The position numbers were made by a program, and so were the translations under genes. This document shows, piece after piece, positions 1-7,384 of a DNA stretch of 7,384 nt. Each line of letters begins with the position of its first letter. The first letter of the stretch is position 1. Source of the stretch: OFTM382 sp964352615 (lineage in GTDB: Bacteria > Planctomycetota > Phycisphaerae > Phycisphaerales > UBA1924); assembly GCA_964352615.1 (NCBI GenBank), contig CAYGSG010000110.1:1-7384 (forward strand), written 5' to 3'. Under the pieces are notes generated by a model that was not told where the DNA came from, searched no databases, and saw only the letters and a list, made by a program, of their open reading frames with translations.

Positions 1-34
1 ACATGCCAGTGTGTTCTGTGTTAGCTGTCCACGC

Positions 35-55
35 GCCTTCGTAAGAACCGAAGGC
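35..55 (-). terminator. Hairpin just after the 97-aa gene, likely terminator
   Basis: A perfect 7-bp inverted repeat, GCCTTCG (35-41) and CGAAGGC (49-55), encloses a 7-nt loop. It begins directly after the stop codon of the minus-strand gene (TGA, complement of 56-58), where a terminator would sit. No T-run follows on the minus strand, so it is not a classical intrinsic terminator. It may instead stabilise the 3' end of the mRNA or act with Rho. Confidence 0.5.
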
Positions 56-349
56 TCACCCCGCCGAGTCGTCTGCGGGCTGCACCGGCTTGGCCGCCTC
101 GACCACCTCGACCCTCGAGTACCGGTCCAGGTTGCACCACACCAGTTCGCCGTCGTCCTTGCGAAGCTGGAGCCGGTCCATCCACAGCTTCTTGTCCTCG
201 CTGTGCGCGAACCAGCTGCCCGTCTTCTGCTGCTCGGCGATCATGACCAGGCCCTCGACCGACGTCACCATCGTCCCGCTCAGCCGTGGCACCTGCTGCG
301 TCACGCGGACCCGATCTCCAGTCTTGTACGTCCCGATCGCATGTGCCAT
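56..349 (-). CDS. Conserved-looking small hypothetical protein, 97 aa
   Basis: I do not recognise this protein and assign no function. It has no signal peptide or membrane segment. Its opening (GDRVRVTQQVP, about residues 11-21) and alternating hydrophobic strands (TMVTSVEGLVMI, ELVWCNLDRYSRVEVVEAA) suggest a small all-beta cytoplasmic domain, perhaps an SH3 or KOW-like barrel. The middle is rich in charge and Trp (GSWFAHSEDKKLWMDRLQL). The last 10 residues look disordered. The coding case rests on sensible composition, an ATG with a TACACT box 5 bp upstream, a hairpin right after the stop, and a neighbour that starts divergently just beyond it. An overlapping longer minus-strand frame (21-530) has Arg/Gly-rich shadow composition and runs into the kinase. 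The gene is divergent from the kinase gene and may share regulatory DNA with it. Confidence 0.75.
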   Translation of the reverse strand: MAHAIGTYKTGDRVRVTQQVPRLSGTMVTSVEGLVMIAEQQKTGSWFAHSEDKKLWMDRLQLRKDDGELVWCNLDRYSRVEVVEAAKPVQPADDSAG

Positions 350-417
350 GGGCCAGTGTAGCCGCCCAGGGCCGTTTCTTATCCCAGGCCTTCAGCCCCT
401 TGAGGTACACTGCCCCG
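350..417. promoter_or_regulatory. Divergent promoter region with inverted TACACT boxes
   Basis: This 68-bp gap separates the divergent starts of the 97-aa gene and the kinase gene. TACACT lies at 406-411 on the plus strand, 6 bp before the kinase ATG. The same hexamer lies on the minus strand (complement of 355-360), 5 bp before the other ATG. They form an inverted repeat CAGTGTA (354-360) / TACACTG (406-412). As -10 boxes they would place transcription starts at or next to both start codons, giving leaderless mRNAs. No good -35 (TTGACA-like) box is visible at 16-18 bp spacing on either side. The two -35 positions would fall on nearly the same bases, around 378-388. A CCCAGG direct repeat (365-370, 383-388) lies in the shared middle. 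Confidence 0.5.
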
Positions 418-2181
418 ATGGACACTCGCGGCCCAACCGCCTCCTTCGGACCCTCGGGCCATCCGTCCAGCGACGCTCTGCACAAGCTCCATCTCTCCCC
501 GGGCAGCATCGTCGGCCCGTTCCGCCTCATCCGCTTCCTGGGCGACGGGGCCTTCGGCGTGGTCTACGCCGCCGAACCGACAGAAGAAGGCCGAGCCGAG
601 CTCCCCGCTGCGGTCCCGGCCCGCGTCGCGCTCAAGATCATCAAGCCCGGCATGGATTCCAAAGCCGTCGTCGACCGCTTCGAGGCCGAGCGCCAAGCCC
701 TCACCATGATGCACCACGCGGGCATCGCCGTGGTCTACGGCGGCGGGCTCACCGCCCCCGAGCAGGGCCACCGCCCTTACTTCGCCATGGAACTCGTCGA
801 CGGCATGCCCATTTCCAAATGTTGCGATGCGCTCCGACTGAACATCCACGAACGCTGCGAACTGCTCGCCCGTGTGTGCGACGCCGTGCAGCACGCGCAC
901 GCCAAAGGGATCATCCACCGCGACCTCAAGCCCTCCAACGTGCTCATCACGCGCGATGAGGCAGGCCAGCCCCAGCCCAAGGTCATCGACTTTGGCATCG
1001 CCAAAGCCCTCAACCAACGCCTCACCGATGCCACCCTCGTCACCGAGATGGGCCAGCTCATGGGCACGCCCGAGTACATGAGCCCCGAGCAGGCCGACAT
1101 GACCGGTGCCAAGATCGACTCTCGCTCCGATGTGTACTCGCTCGGCGTCATGCTCTACGAACTTGTCACCAGCCAGCTCCCGTTCGACAAACACGAGCTC
1201 CGTGCCGCCGGCCTCGCGGGCATCAAGACCATCCTCATCACGCAAACACCCGCCACGCCCAGCCTCCGGCTGCACGAATGCCGGAAGCACCGCAAGCGTT
1301 ACGCCGAGATCCTCGAAACGCGCGCTACCCAGCACCGGCTTGTCCGCAAGTCGCTCACCAGCAGGCTCGACAACGTCGTGATGAAAGCTCTGGCCAAGAA
1401 CCCCGTCGACCGCTACGCAAGCCCGAGCGAAATGGCAGACGACCTCCGGCGCTACCTGCAAGGCAAGCGCGTCAAAGCCAAACGCCCACGCGCCGCCGCA
1501 GCCCCAACCAATGACCGCAAGCGTTCAACCTCGCCGATCTGGATCGTCAAGCCGCTGGTCGTCATCCTCATGCTCGGCGCCTGCACATGGCTCGCGTTCA
1601 CCCAGCTCAACGCCTCGGCCATGCTCAAACGCATCAACAGCCTCAACCCGCTGAAAGATCAGCCAGCAGACGACTTCGGCTACTCCGCCCCGAACTCGCT
1701 CGGCCATCTCACTCCATCCGCGACAAGTGCCGCACAACCCCCCGTCGGCGCGAGCACCAACAAGGCTTCCGAGCCGATCACCGACGAGGAGTTCGACCGG
1801 CTCAAGGCCGACCTCCAAGCGGGCCTTGCGATCCGATCGCTCACGGTGACTTCTGATTCCGCTCGCCGAACGATGGCCATCACCGGCGTGCTGCTCAACG
1901 CTTCCGAGCGCCAGCGAATCGCTGCGCACTGCGAGCAGTTCCGCAGAGCCCACTGGCCCAAGATCAACACCATCAAACTCGACGCACAAGTTCGGCCGTC
2001 GCAGATCGAGCACGACATCGAACAATGGCTTGCAAGCCAGGGCGACCACCTCTCGACCGTCCGCGCCTTCAGCAACAAGCTCTACATCCGCCGCGACTCG
2101 GCGAGCCATCTGACCGTAGAGGCCTTGCGGGTCCACGCGCTCACGCACGTCAGTGACCCCGTGCTCGTCCAGGTGGATTGA
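418..2181 (+). CDS. Transmembrane Ser/Thr protein kinase with BON/SctD-like C-terminal region
   Basis: A Hanks-type Ser/Thr kinase of 587 aa, expected to phosphorylate proteins at the inner face of the membrane. The kinase domain spans about residues 31-350 and appears intact: Gly loop GDGAFGVV (42-49), Lys73 in ALK, probable helix-C Glu91, HRD with Asp169 followed by LKPSN (170-174), DFG (191-193), GTPEYMSPE (216-224) and DVYSLG (238-243). The stretch 257-355, with a Lys/Arg-rich insert and an RRYLQGK end, resembles planctomycete kinases. A basic linker (351-369) precedes one hydrophobic segment (about 374-394), so the N-terminus should be cytoplasmic. A Ser/Pro/Ala-rich spacer (about 413-452) leads to a helix-strand-helix-strand region (455-587) resembling two BON-type modules, as in secretion-ring SctD proteins. 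That last match is inference. The start at 418 is preferred over an in-frame ATG at 286, which lies inside the divergent gene; TACACT lies 6 bp before 418. Confidence 0.93.
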   Translation: MDTRGPTASFGPSGHPSSDALHKLHLSPGSIVGPFRLIRFLGDGAFGVVYAAEPTEEGRAELPAAVPARVALKIIKPGMDSKAVVDRFEAERQALTMMHHAGIAVVYGGGLTAPEQGHRPYFAMELVDGMPISKCCDALRLNIHERCELLARVCDAVQHAHAKGIIHRDLKPSNVLITRDEAGQPQPKVIDFGIAKALNQRLTDATLVTEMGQLMGTPEYMSPEQADMTGAKIDSRSDVYSLGVMLYELVTSQLPFDKHELRAAGLAGIKTILITQTPATPSLRLHECRKHRKRYAEILETRATQHRLVRKSLTSRLDNVVMKALAKNPVDRYASPSEMADDLRRYLQGKRVKAKRPRAAAAPTNDRKRSTSPIWIVKPLVVILMLGACTWLAFTQLNASAMLKRINSLNPLKDQPADDFGYSAPNSLGHLTPSATSAAQPPVGASTNKASEPITDEEFDRLKADLQAGLAIRSLTVTSDSARRTMAITGVLLNASERQRIAAHCEQFRRAHWPKINTIKLDAQVRPSQIEHDIEQWLASQGDHLSTVRAFSNKLYIRRDSASHLTVEALRVHALTHVSDPVLVQVD

Positions 2182-2191
2182 AGCTCAGTCC
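2175..2191. terminator. Compact hairpin spanning both convergent stop codons
   Basis: GGATTGA (2175-2181) can pair with TCAGTCC (2185-2191) through 7 bp with one G-U pair, leaving the loop AGC (2182-2184). The two arms contain the kinase stop (TGA, 2179-2181) and the stop of the opposing mutase gene (complement of 2185-2187), and the loop is the entire intergenic gap. Three of the pairs come for free because TGA and TCA are complementary, and no T-tract follows on either side. It could be a weak bidirectional terminator, but the evidence is modest. Confidence 0.3.
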
Positions 2192-3597
2192 GACCCCACC
2201 AATTCCCGTGCCGCGGCCTCGGTCGGCGCTTCCGCGATCAGGCGCACAATCGGTTCCGTATTGCTCGACCGAACGTGCAGCCAGGCCCCCTGCTCGCTCA
2301 GGTCCACCCACACCCCGTCGCGCCGATCGATCGCGGCGCCCGAGTGCCGAGCCGCCACTTCCTCGATCAATCGGCCAGCCGATTCGCGGTCGGCGACCTC
2401 CACCTTCCGCTTGACGATCGCGTACCCCGCCCCGCCCGGCGACAGCCCATTGATCTCGCCCACCAATTCGCTGACGGTTTTGTGCGTCCGTGCGCACAGC
2501 GCGAGCACCAACGCCATCGACGACAGCGAGTCCCGCACATACGTCACCTCGGGCCAGATTACCCCGCCGTTGCCCTCGCCCCCGAAACTTAGCTCATGCG
2601 CCTTGAGCGCGCTCACCACGTTCGCCTCGCCCACCGCTGTGCGCTCGACCCGAGTGCGGAACTTGCGGGCGATGTCGCCCAGCATGCGCGAGGTCGAAAG
2701 GTTGGTCGCTAATACGCACGCGCTGGCTCGGTCGCCAAGCAGCTCGAGCGCCGACCACGCGCACAGTGCGAGTGTGTACTCCTCGCCGATGTACCCGCCG
2801 TGCTCGTCGATGATGGCAAGCCTGTCCGCGTCGGGGTCCTGCGCAAACCCAACGTCCGCGCCGTGGTCCGCCACCAGCCCCGCGAGACCGACCAGGTTCT
2901 CCCGCGTGGGCTCGGGCACATGCGGGAACACGCCCGACGCTTCGTTCCCGATCGCGACCACCGAGCACCCGAGTTCGTCCAGCAGCATCGCGCCGCCCTT
3001 GCCGCCCGATGCGTTGACTGAATCCAGCACCACCGACAGCCGGGCCTCGCGCACCGCAGCCCGCGCCTCGCGACCCAGGCGATCGAGCACCAGGTCAACG
3101 TGCGTGCGCACGCCATCGGTCGATCGATCGCACGCGCCCAGCTCGCGCCAGCCGACGCTCCGGCCACCACCCTTGGCAAATTGCTCAGCAATCCCCGCCG
3201 CCGCGCTCGCTTCGGGGGCGCTCGCGCCGACCTCGCCGCTGTCCGCATCACGCACGAGGCACTTGATCCCGTTCCACTGCTGTGGGTTGTGGCTTGCCGT
3301 GATGACCACGCCGCCCGCGGCGCCCAGGTCATCGACCATCACGCCCACCGTGGGCGTCATCGCGACACCCAGGTCCACCACATCGCAGCCCGCTCCGGTG
3401 AGGCCCGCGACGACCGCGTCTCGCATGACGCTCCCGCCCGCTCGGCCGTCTCGCCCAACCACCACCCTTGGCCTTGGTCCGTCGCGTTCCACGAACCAGC
3501 CGCCGAGGACCGACGCGTACCGCGCCGCGACCTCCGCTGTCAGGCTCTGGCCCACCACACCCCTCAGCCCGCTCACGCTCACGATCAATTGGCTCAC
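2185..3597 (-). CDS. glmM: Phosphoglucosamine mutase, archaeal-type GlmM (alpha-D-phosphohexomutase family)
   Basis: The enzyme interconverts glucosamine-6-phosphate and glucosamine-1-phosphate, on the route to UDP-GlcNAc for the cell envelope. With the GTG start at 3597 it is 470 aa, close to the family's usual 440-470. All four hallmark loops are visible: the phosphoserine loop TASHNP with Ser102, the metal loop DPDADR (Asp254, Asp256, Asp258), the sugar-recognition loop GGEGNGG (339-345, Glu341) and the C-terminal phosphate loop RSSNTEPIVR (443-452). The GEGNGG loop resembles archaeal GlmM more than the GEQSGH of typical bacterial GlmM. A phosphomannomutase or phosphoglucomutase role cannot be excluded. 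The frame stays open upstream to a TTG at 3672, but residues before VSQLIVSVSG look like non-coding shadow. GGGAG lies 10 nt before the GTG. The gene is convergent with the kinase (3-bp gap) and divergent from the PTPS gene. Confidence 0.9.
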   Translation of the reverse strand: MSQLIVSVSGLRGVVGQSLTAEVAARYASVLGGWFVERDGPRPRVVVGRDGRAGGSVMRDAVVAGLTGAGCDVVDLGVAMTPTVGVMVDDLGAAGGVVITASHNPQQWNGIKCLVRDADSGEVGASAPEASAAAGIAEQFAKGGGRSVGWRELGACDRSTDGVRTHVDLVLDRLGREARAAVREARLSVVLDSVNASGGKGGAMLLDELGCSVVAIGNEASGVFPHVPEPTRENLVGLAGLVADHGADVGFAQDPDADRLAIIDEHGGYIGEEYTLALCAWSALELLGDRASACVLATNLSTSRMLGDIARKFRTRVERTAVGEANVVSALKAHELSFGGEGNGGVIWPEVTYVRDSLSSMALVLALCARTHKTVSELVGEINGLSPGGAGYAIVKRKVEVADRESAGRLIEEVAARHSGAAIDRRDGVWVDLSEQGAWLHVRSSNTEPIVRLIAEAPTEAAARELVGSD

Positions 3598-3710
3598 GTT
3601 GCTCGCACTCCCGCTCACCGGCCCGTCCAAGCGTCCGCCCGCTCCGTGCGCGCGTGCCCAGCCTCTGGCCAAGGCTACCCCGCCTCGCCCAGCCGCGATA
3701 CCCTCTGGCC
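3598..3710. promoter_or_regulatory. Divergent intergenic region between glmM and the PTPS gene
   Basis: This 113-bp region should hold the promoters of both divergent genes. On the plus strand TACCCT (3699-3704) lies 6 bp before the TTG start of the PTPS gene, the same spacing as at the kinase gene, and no Shine-Dalgarno sequence is present. On the minus strand the best -10 candidate for glmM is TAGCCT (complement of 3672-3677), which would give a leader of about 70 nt. That call is weak. A 9-bp direct repeat, CCTCTGGCC, occurs at 3662-3670 and 3702-3710. If glmM really starts at the TTG at 3672, only 38 bp remain. Confidence 0.4.
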
Positions 3711-4108
3711 TTGTTCACTATTAGCGTCCAAGACGAGTTCTGTGCCGCCCACGCCCTGACCATCGCGGGCTCTGTTGAACCCGTCCACGGGCATAACTTC
3801 CGCGTCGTGCTCACCCTCGAAGGCCCCGAGCTCGACGACGACGGCCTGCTCTGCGACTTCCACACGATCGAGTTCACGCTCCGCGAATTGCTCGATCCGT
3901 TCCGGAACGCCAATCTGGCCGACCTGCCTCCCTTCGATTCGATCAACCCCTCGGCCGAGTGCATCGCCCGGTTTATCGCTCAGGCCATGCACGAACGGGT
4001 CGGAGCCTCTCTCGCGCCCCACGCCCGCATCGCGTCGGTCAGCGTGACCGAGGCCCCCGGCTGCCGCGCCACCTACTACCCGCCGCCATCACCGGAAGAC
4101 CCGAACCC

Positions 4109-4112
<4 letters not shown>
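3711..4112 (+). CDS. 6-pyruvoyltetrahydropterin synthase / QueD-family protein, PTPS-III-like
   Basis: A member of the COG0720 tunnel-fold family, which acts on 7,8-dihydroneopterin triphosphate or dihydroneopterin. The 133-aa length is typical. The zinc ligands are present: His14 in FCAAH, and His26 and His28 in HGHN. Also present are CDFHTIE (48-54), NPSAECIA (79-86) and VTEAPG with the probable pterin-binding Glu114. The usual Cys four residues before HGH is Val22, while Glu23 gives the E-x-x-HGH motif of PTPS-III enzymes. These replace dihydroneopterin aldolase (FolB) in folate synthesis in some bacteria. The usual Asp-His relay (LDHxxLN) reads LDPFRNANLAD (61-71), with no clear His. A folate role is therefore more likely than queuosine, but altered activity is possible. 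The TTG start is chosen because the conserved domain begins right there, residues upstream are Arg/Pro/Ser shadow, and TACCCT lies 6 bp before. The end overlaps ppk1 by 4 bp. Confidence 0.87.
4094..4098 (+). promoter_or_regulatory. Probable ribosome binding site of ppk1 inside the PTPS gene
   Basis: GGAAG lies 10 nt before the ppk1 ATG (4109-4111), within the last codons of the PTPS gene. The spacing is slightly long but usable. It supports starting ppk1 at the ATGA overlap rather than at the upstream in-frame ATG at 3959, and suggests translational coupling. Confidence 0.4.
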
Positions 4113-6301
<2,189 letters not shown>

Positions 6302-6305
6302 CGGG

Positions 6306-7361
6306 TCAGCTCTCCTCGGCGTCCCCGAAGCTCTCGTCCTCGAACGAACCGCCAAGCCCGCTGGGCAGCGAGCCCGCGATCGACCGCGCGATCCGCGCCG
6401 CATGCACGTGCGCGTTCTCGATGAACACACGAACGCCCGTCTTCTCCGTGCCCGCCACCGCGGTCCCCGCGACGTACACCCCCGGCACGTTCGTCTGCAT
6501 GGTCTTGCGGTCAAACGCCGGATGTCGAGCGTCGCCCTTGAGCTCGATACCCACCCGCTCGAACAGCGATGCGTCCTGCTCGTAGCCCGTCATCAACAGC
6601 ACATCGTCCGCATCCACCCGCATCGGCCCATCGGGCGTTGCAAGCATGGCGCCCCGCGCATCAATCCCTATGGGCGTTGATTCCGCCACGAACGCGATTT
6701 TCTGTTTGCCGATCAGCCATTCGAGCTCGGGCCGAAGCCAGTACTTCACCCGCTTGGAGTCGAACTCGGCCCGTCGATAGCTCACCGTGACGTGCGCACC
6801 GGCTCGGTACAAACGAATCGCCGCCTCGACCGCGCTGTTCTTGCCGCCCACAATGAGCACCCGCCGGCCAACGTACTCCATCGGGTCGCGCAGGTAGTGG
6901 CTCACGTTCGGGCTGTCCTCGCCAGGCACACCCAGAAGCCTCGACCGGTGCATGTTCCCGATCGCGAGAACCACCTGCTTAGCAGCGACGGAAGGCCGAG
7001 CCTCGCCGCTCCGCGCATCGCTCGTTGCAATTGTGAATCCGTCGCCCGAACGCTCGACGGCGTCAACGCTTGTGAACGTGCGCACATCGATCGAGTGCGC
7101 TCTCGCCACCTGCACCAGATACCCGAGGTAGTCCTCCCGCGTCGCCTTCTCCTGGTTGGCCACCGCCATCGGCACGCCCGCGATCGCGATTCGCTCGGGG
7201 CTCGAAAAGAACTTCGTGCCCGGTGCCCACCAACGCATGGTCGCCCCGATCGCGCCGCGATCGACCACCGCCGACTTCAGCCCGCAGCGTCCGAGCAGCC
7301 AAGCCGTCTCCAGCCCGATCGGCCCAGCCCCCACTACCAGCACATCCACGCCATCGCTCAT
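6306..7361 (-). CDS. ypdA: YpdA-like FAD/NAD(P)-dependent oxidoreductase
   Basis: A two-dinucleotide-binding-domain flavoprotein of 351 aa, resembling YpdA, the putative bacillithiol-disulfide reductase, within the thioredoxin-reductase superfamily. FAD-binding GAGPIG is at 11-16 and the acidic end of the second strand (VVDRG) at 32-36. The NAD(P)-binding GGKNSAVEAA is at 172-181, followed by VSYRR (193-197), which favours NADPH. LLMTGY (255-260), GVYVAGT (294-300) and FIENAHVHA (313-321) match the C-terminal FAD-contact region. There is no CxxC redox pair; the only cysteine is Cys26. The Cys that YpdA proteins carry in the first glycine motif (GGGPCG) is Ile15 here, so bacillithiol-disulfide reduction is doubtful. 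The substrate is unknown. The C-terminal tail (332-351) is Gly/Ser/acidic and probably disordered. The ATG at 7361 has TACCGT 5 bp upstream and no Shine-Dalgarno sequence. The gene is convergent with ppk1. Confidence 0.87.
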   Translation of the reverse strand: MSDGVDVLVVGAGPIGLETAWLLGRCGLKSAVVDRGAIGATMRWWAPGTKFFSSPERIAIAGVPMAVANQEKATREDYLGYLVQVARAHSIDVRTFTSVDAVERSGDGFTIATSDARSGEARPSVAAKQVVLAIGNMHRSRLLGVPGEDSPNVSHYLRDPMEYVGRRVLIVGGKNSAVEAAIRLYRAGAHVTVSYRRAEFDSKRVKYWLRPELEWLIGKQKIAFVAESTPIGIDARGAMLATPDGPMRVDADDVLLMTGYEQDASLFERVGIELKGDARHPAFDRKTMQTNVPGVYVAGTAVAGTEKTGVRVFIENAHVHAARIARSIAGSLPSGLGGSFEDESFGDAEES

Positions 7362-7384
7362 CGGCCACGGTAGCGCCCCACGCC
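7362..7384 (-). promoter_or_regulatory. Probable -10 box just upstream of the YpdA-like gene
   Basis: On the minus strand TACCGT (complement of 7367-7372) ends 5 bp before the ATG at 7361, matching the arrangement at three other genes in the window. No ribosome binding site lies between, so a leaderless transcript is likely. The window ends before any -35 region. Confidence 0.4.

Noticed and set aside
286..417. Possible 44-residue N-terminal extension of the kinase from an ATG at 286
   Set aside because: It would overlap the start of the divergent 97-aa gene, has no conserved kinase sequence, and the ATG at 418 has a promoter-like box 6 bp upstream.
379..1461. Long minus-strand open frame (360 codons) opposite the kinase gene
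   Set aside because: It lies wholly antisense to a kinase with all catalytic motifs intact, reads Val/Asp/Gly/Glu-rich shadow sequence with no recognisable motif, and such frames are common opposite GC-rich genes.
3117..3129. Overlapping GATC/CGATCG-rich stretch (also near 2317-2330)
   Set aside because: Both lie in the coding sequence of glmM and are explained by Asp/Arg/Ile codons; too short and too few for an origin or SeqA-like cluster.
3598..3672. Upstream start (TTG, 3672) for glmM adding 25 residues
   Set aside because: The extra residues are Gly/Ala/Arg-rich and unlike the family, which normally begins a few residues before the first strand; GTG at 3597 has GGGAG 10 nt upstream. Not fully excluded.
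3468..3710. Upstream extension of the PTPS frame beginning at an ATG at 3468
   Set aside because: It overlaps glmM antisense and encodes Arg/Ser/Pro-rich shadow residues; the conserved PTPS fold begins at the TTG at 3711.
2153..3724. Long plus-strand open frame (523 codons) opposite glmM
   Set aside because: Ser/Thr/Pro/Arg-rich composition without domains, covering the full length of a well-supported mutase gene; it is the usual shadow frame of high-GC coding DNA.
3959..4108. Possible 50-residue N-terminal extension of PPK1 from an ATG at 3959
   Set aside because: It would lie out of frame within the conserved PTPS gene and is His/Arg/Pro-rich; the ATGA overlap at 4109 is the standard operon arrangement.

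Overview
The window is high-GC DNA (roughly two-thirds G+C by eye), densely packed with six protein-coding genes on both strands. I see no RNA gene, mobile element or CRISPR array. The best guess for the source is a planctomycete, probably of the Phycisphaerae. The main support is the transmembrane Ser/Thr kinase, whose C-lobe insert and linker look like the large planctomycete kinase family. GC-rich codon use and short intergenic gaps fit. This is inference; no marker gene is present.

Layout. (1) 56-349, minus: a small unrecognised protein of 97 aa, followed by a hairpin at 35-55. (2) 350-417: a 68-bp divergent promoter region with an inverted pair of TACACT boxes. (3) 418-2181, plus: a 587-aa membrane-anchored Ser/Thr kinase with a BON/SctD-like outer region. 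(4) 2185-3597, minus: an archaeal-type phosphoglucosamine mutase, convergent with the kinase across a 3-bp gap. (5) 3598-3710: a divergent intergenic region. (6) 3711-4112, plus: a PTPS/QueD-family protein with a TTG start, which overlaps (7) 4109-6301, plus, polyphosphate kinase PPK1, at an ATGA junction. (8) 6306-7361, minus: a YpdA-like FAD/NAD(P) oxidoreductase, convergent with ppk1 across a 4-bp gap.

The genes do not form one pathway. GlmM feeds amino sugars to cell-envelope synthesis, the PTPS homologue belongs to pterin (folate or queuosine) metabolism, PPK1 makes polyphosphate, the YpdA-like protein is probably a redox enzyme, and the kinase is a membrane signalling protein. Only the PTPS-ppk1 pair is likely co-transcribed and translationally coupled.

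Most worth a second look: four of the four starts that head a transcription unit and have a confident start codon (all but glmM) carry a TAC-x-x-T hexamer ending 5-6 bp before the start codon and have no good Shine-Dalgarno site, which suggests leaderless mRNAs. The PTPS homologue has the E-x-x-HGH motif of PTPS-III enzymes and lacks the catalytic Cys and the Asp-His relay. The kinase has what looks like a secretion-ring-type ectodomain. The YpdA homologue lacks the family's Cys.
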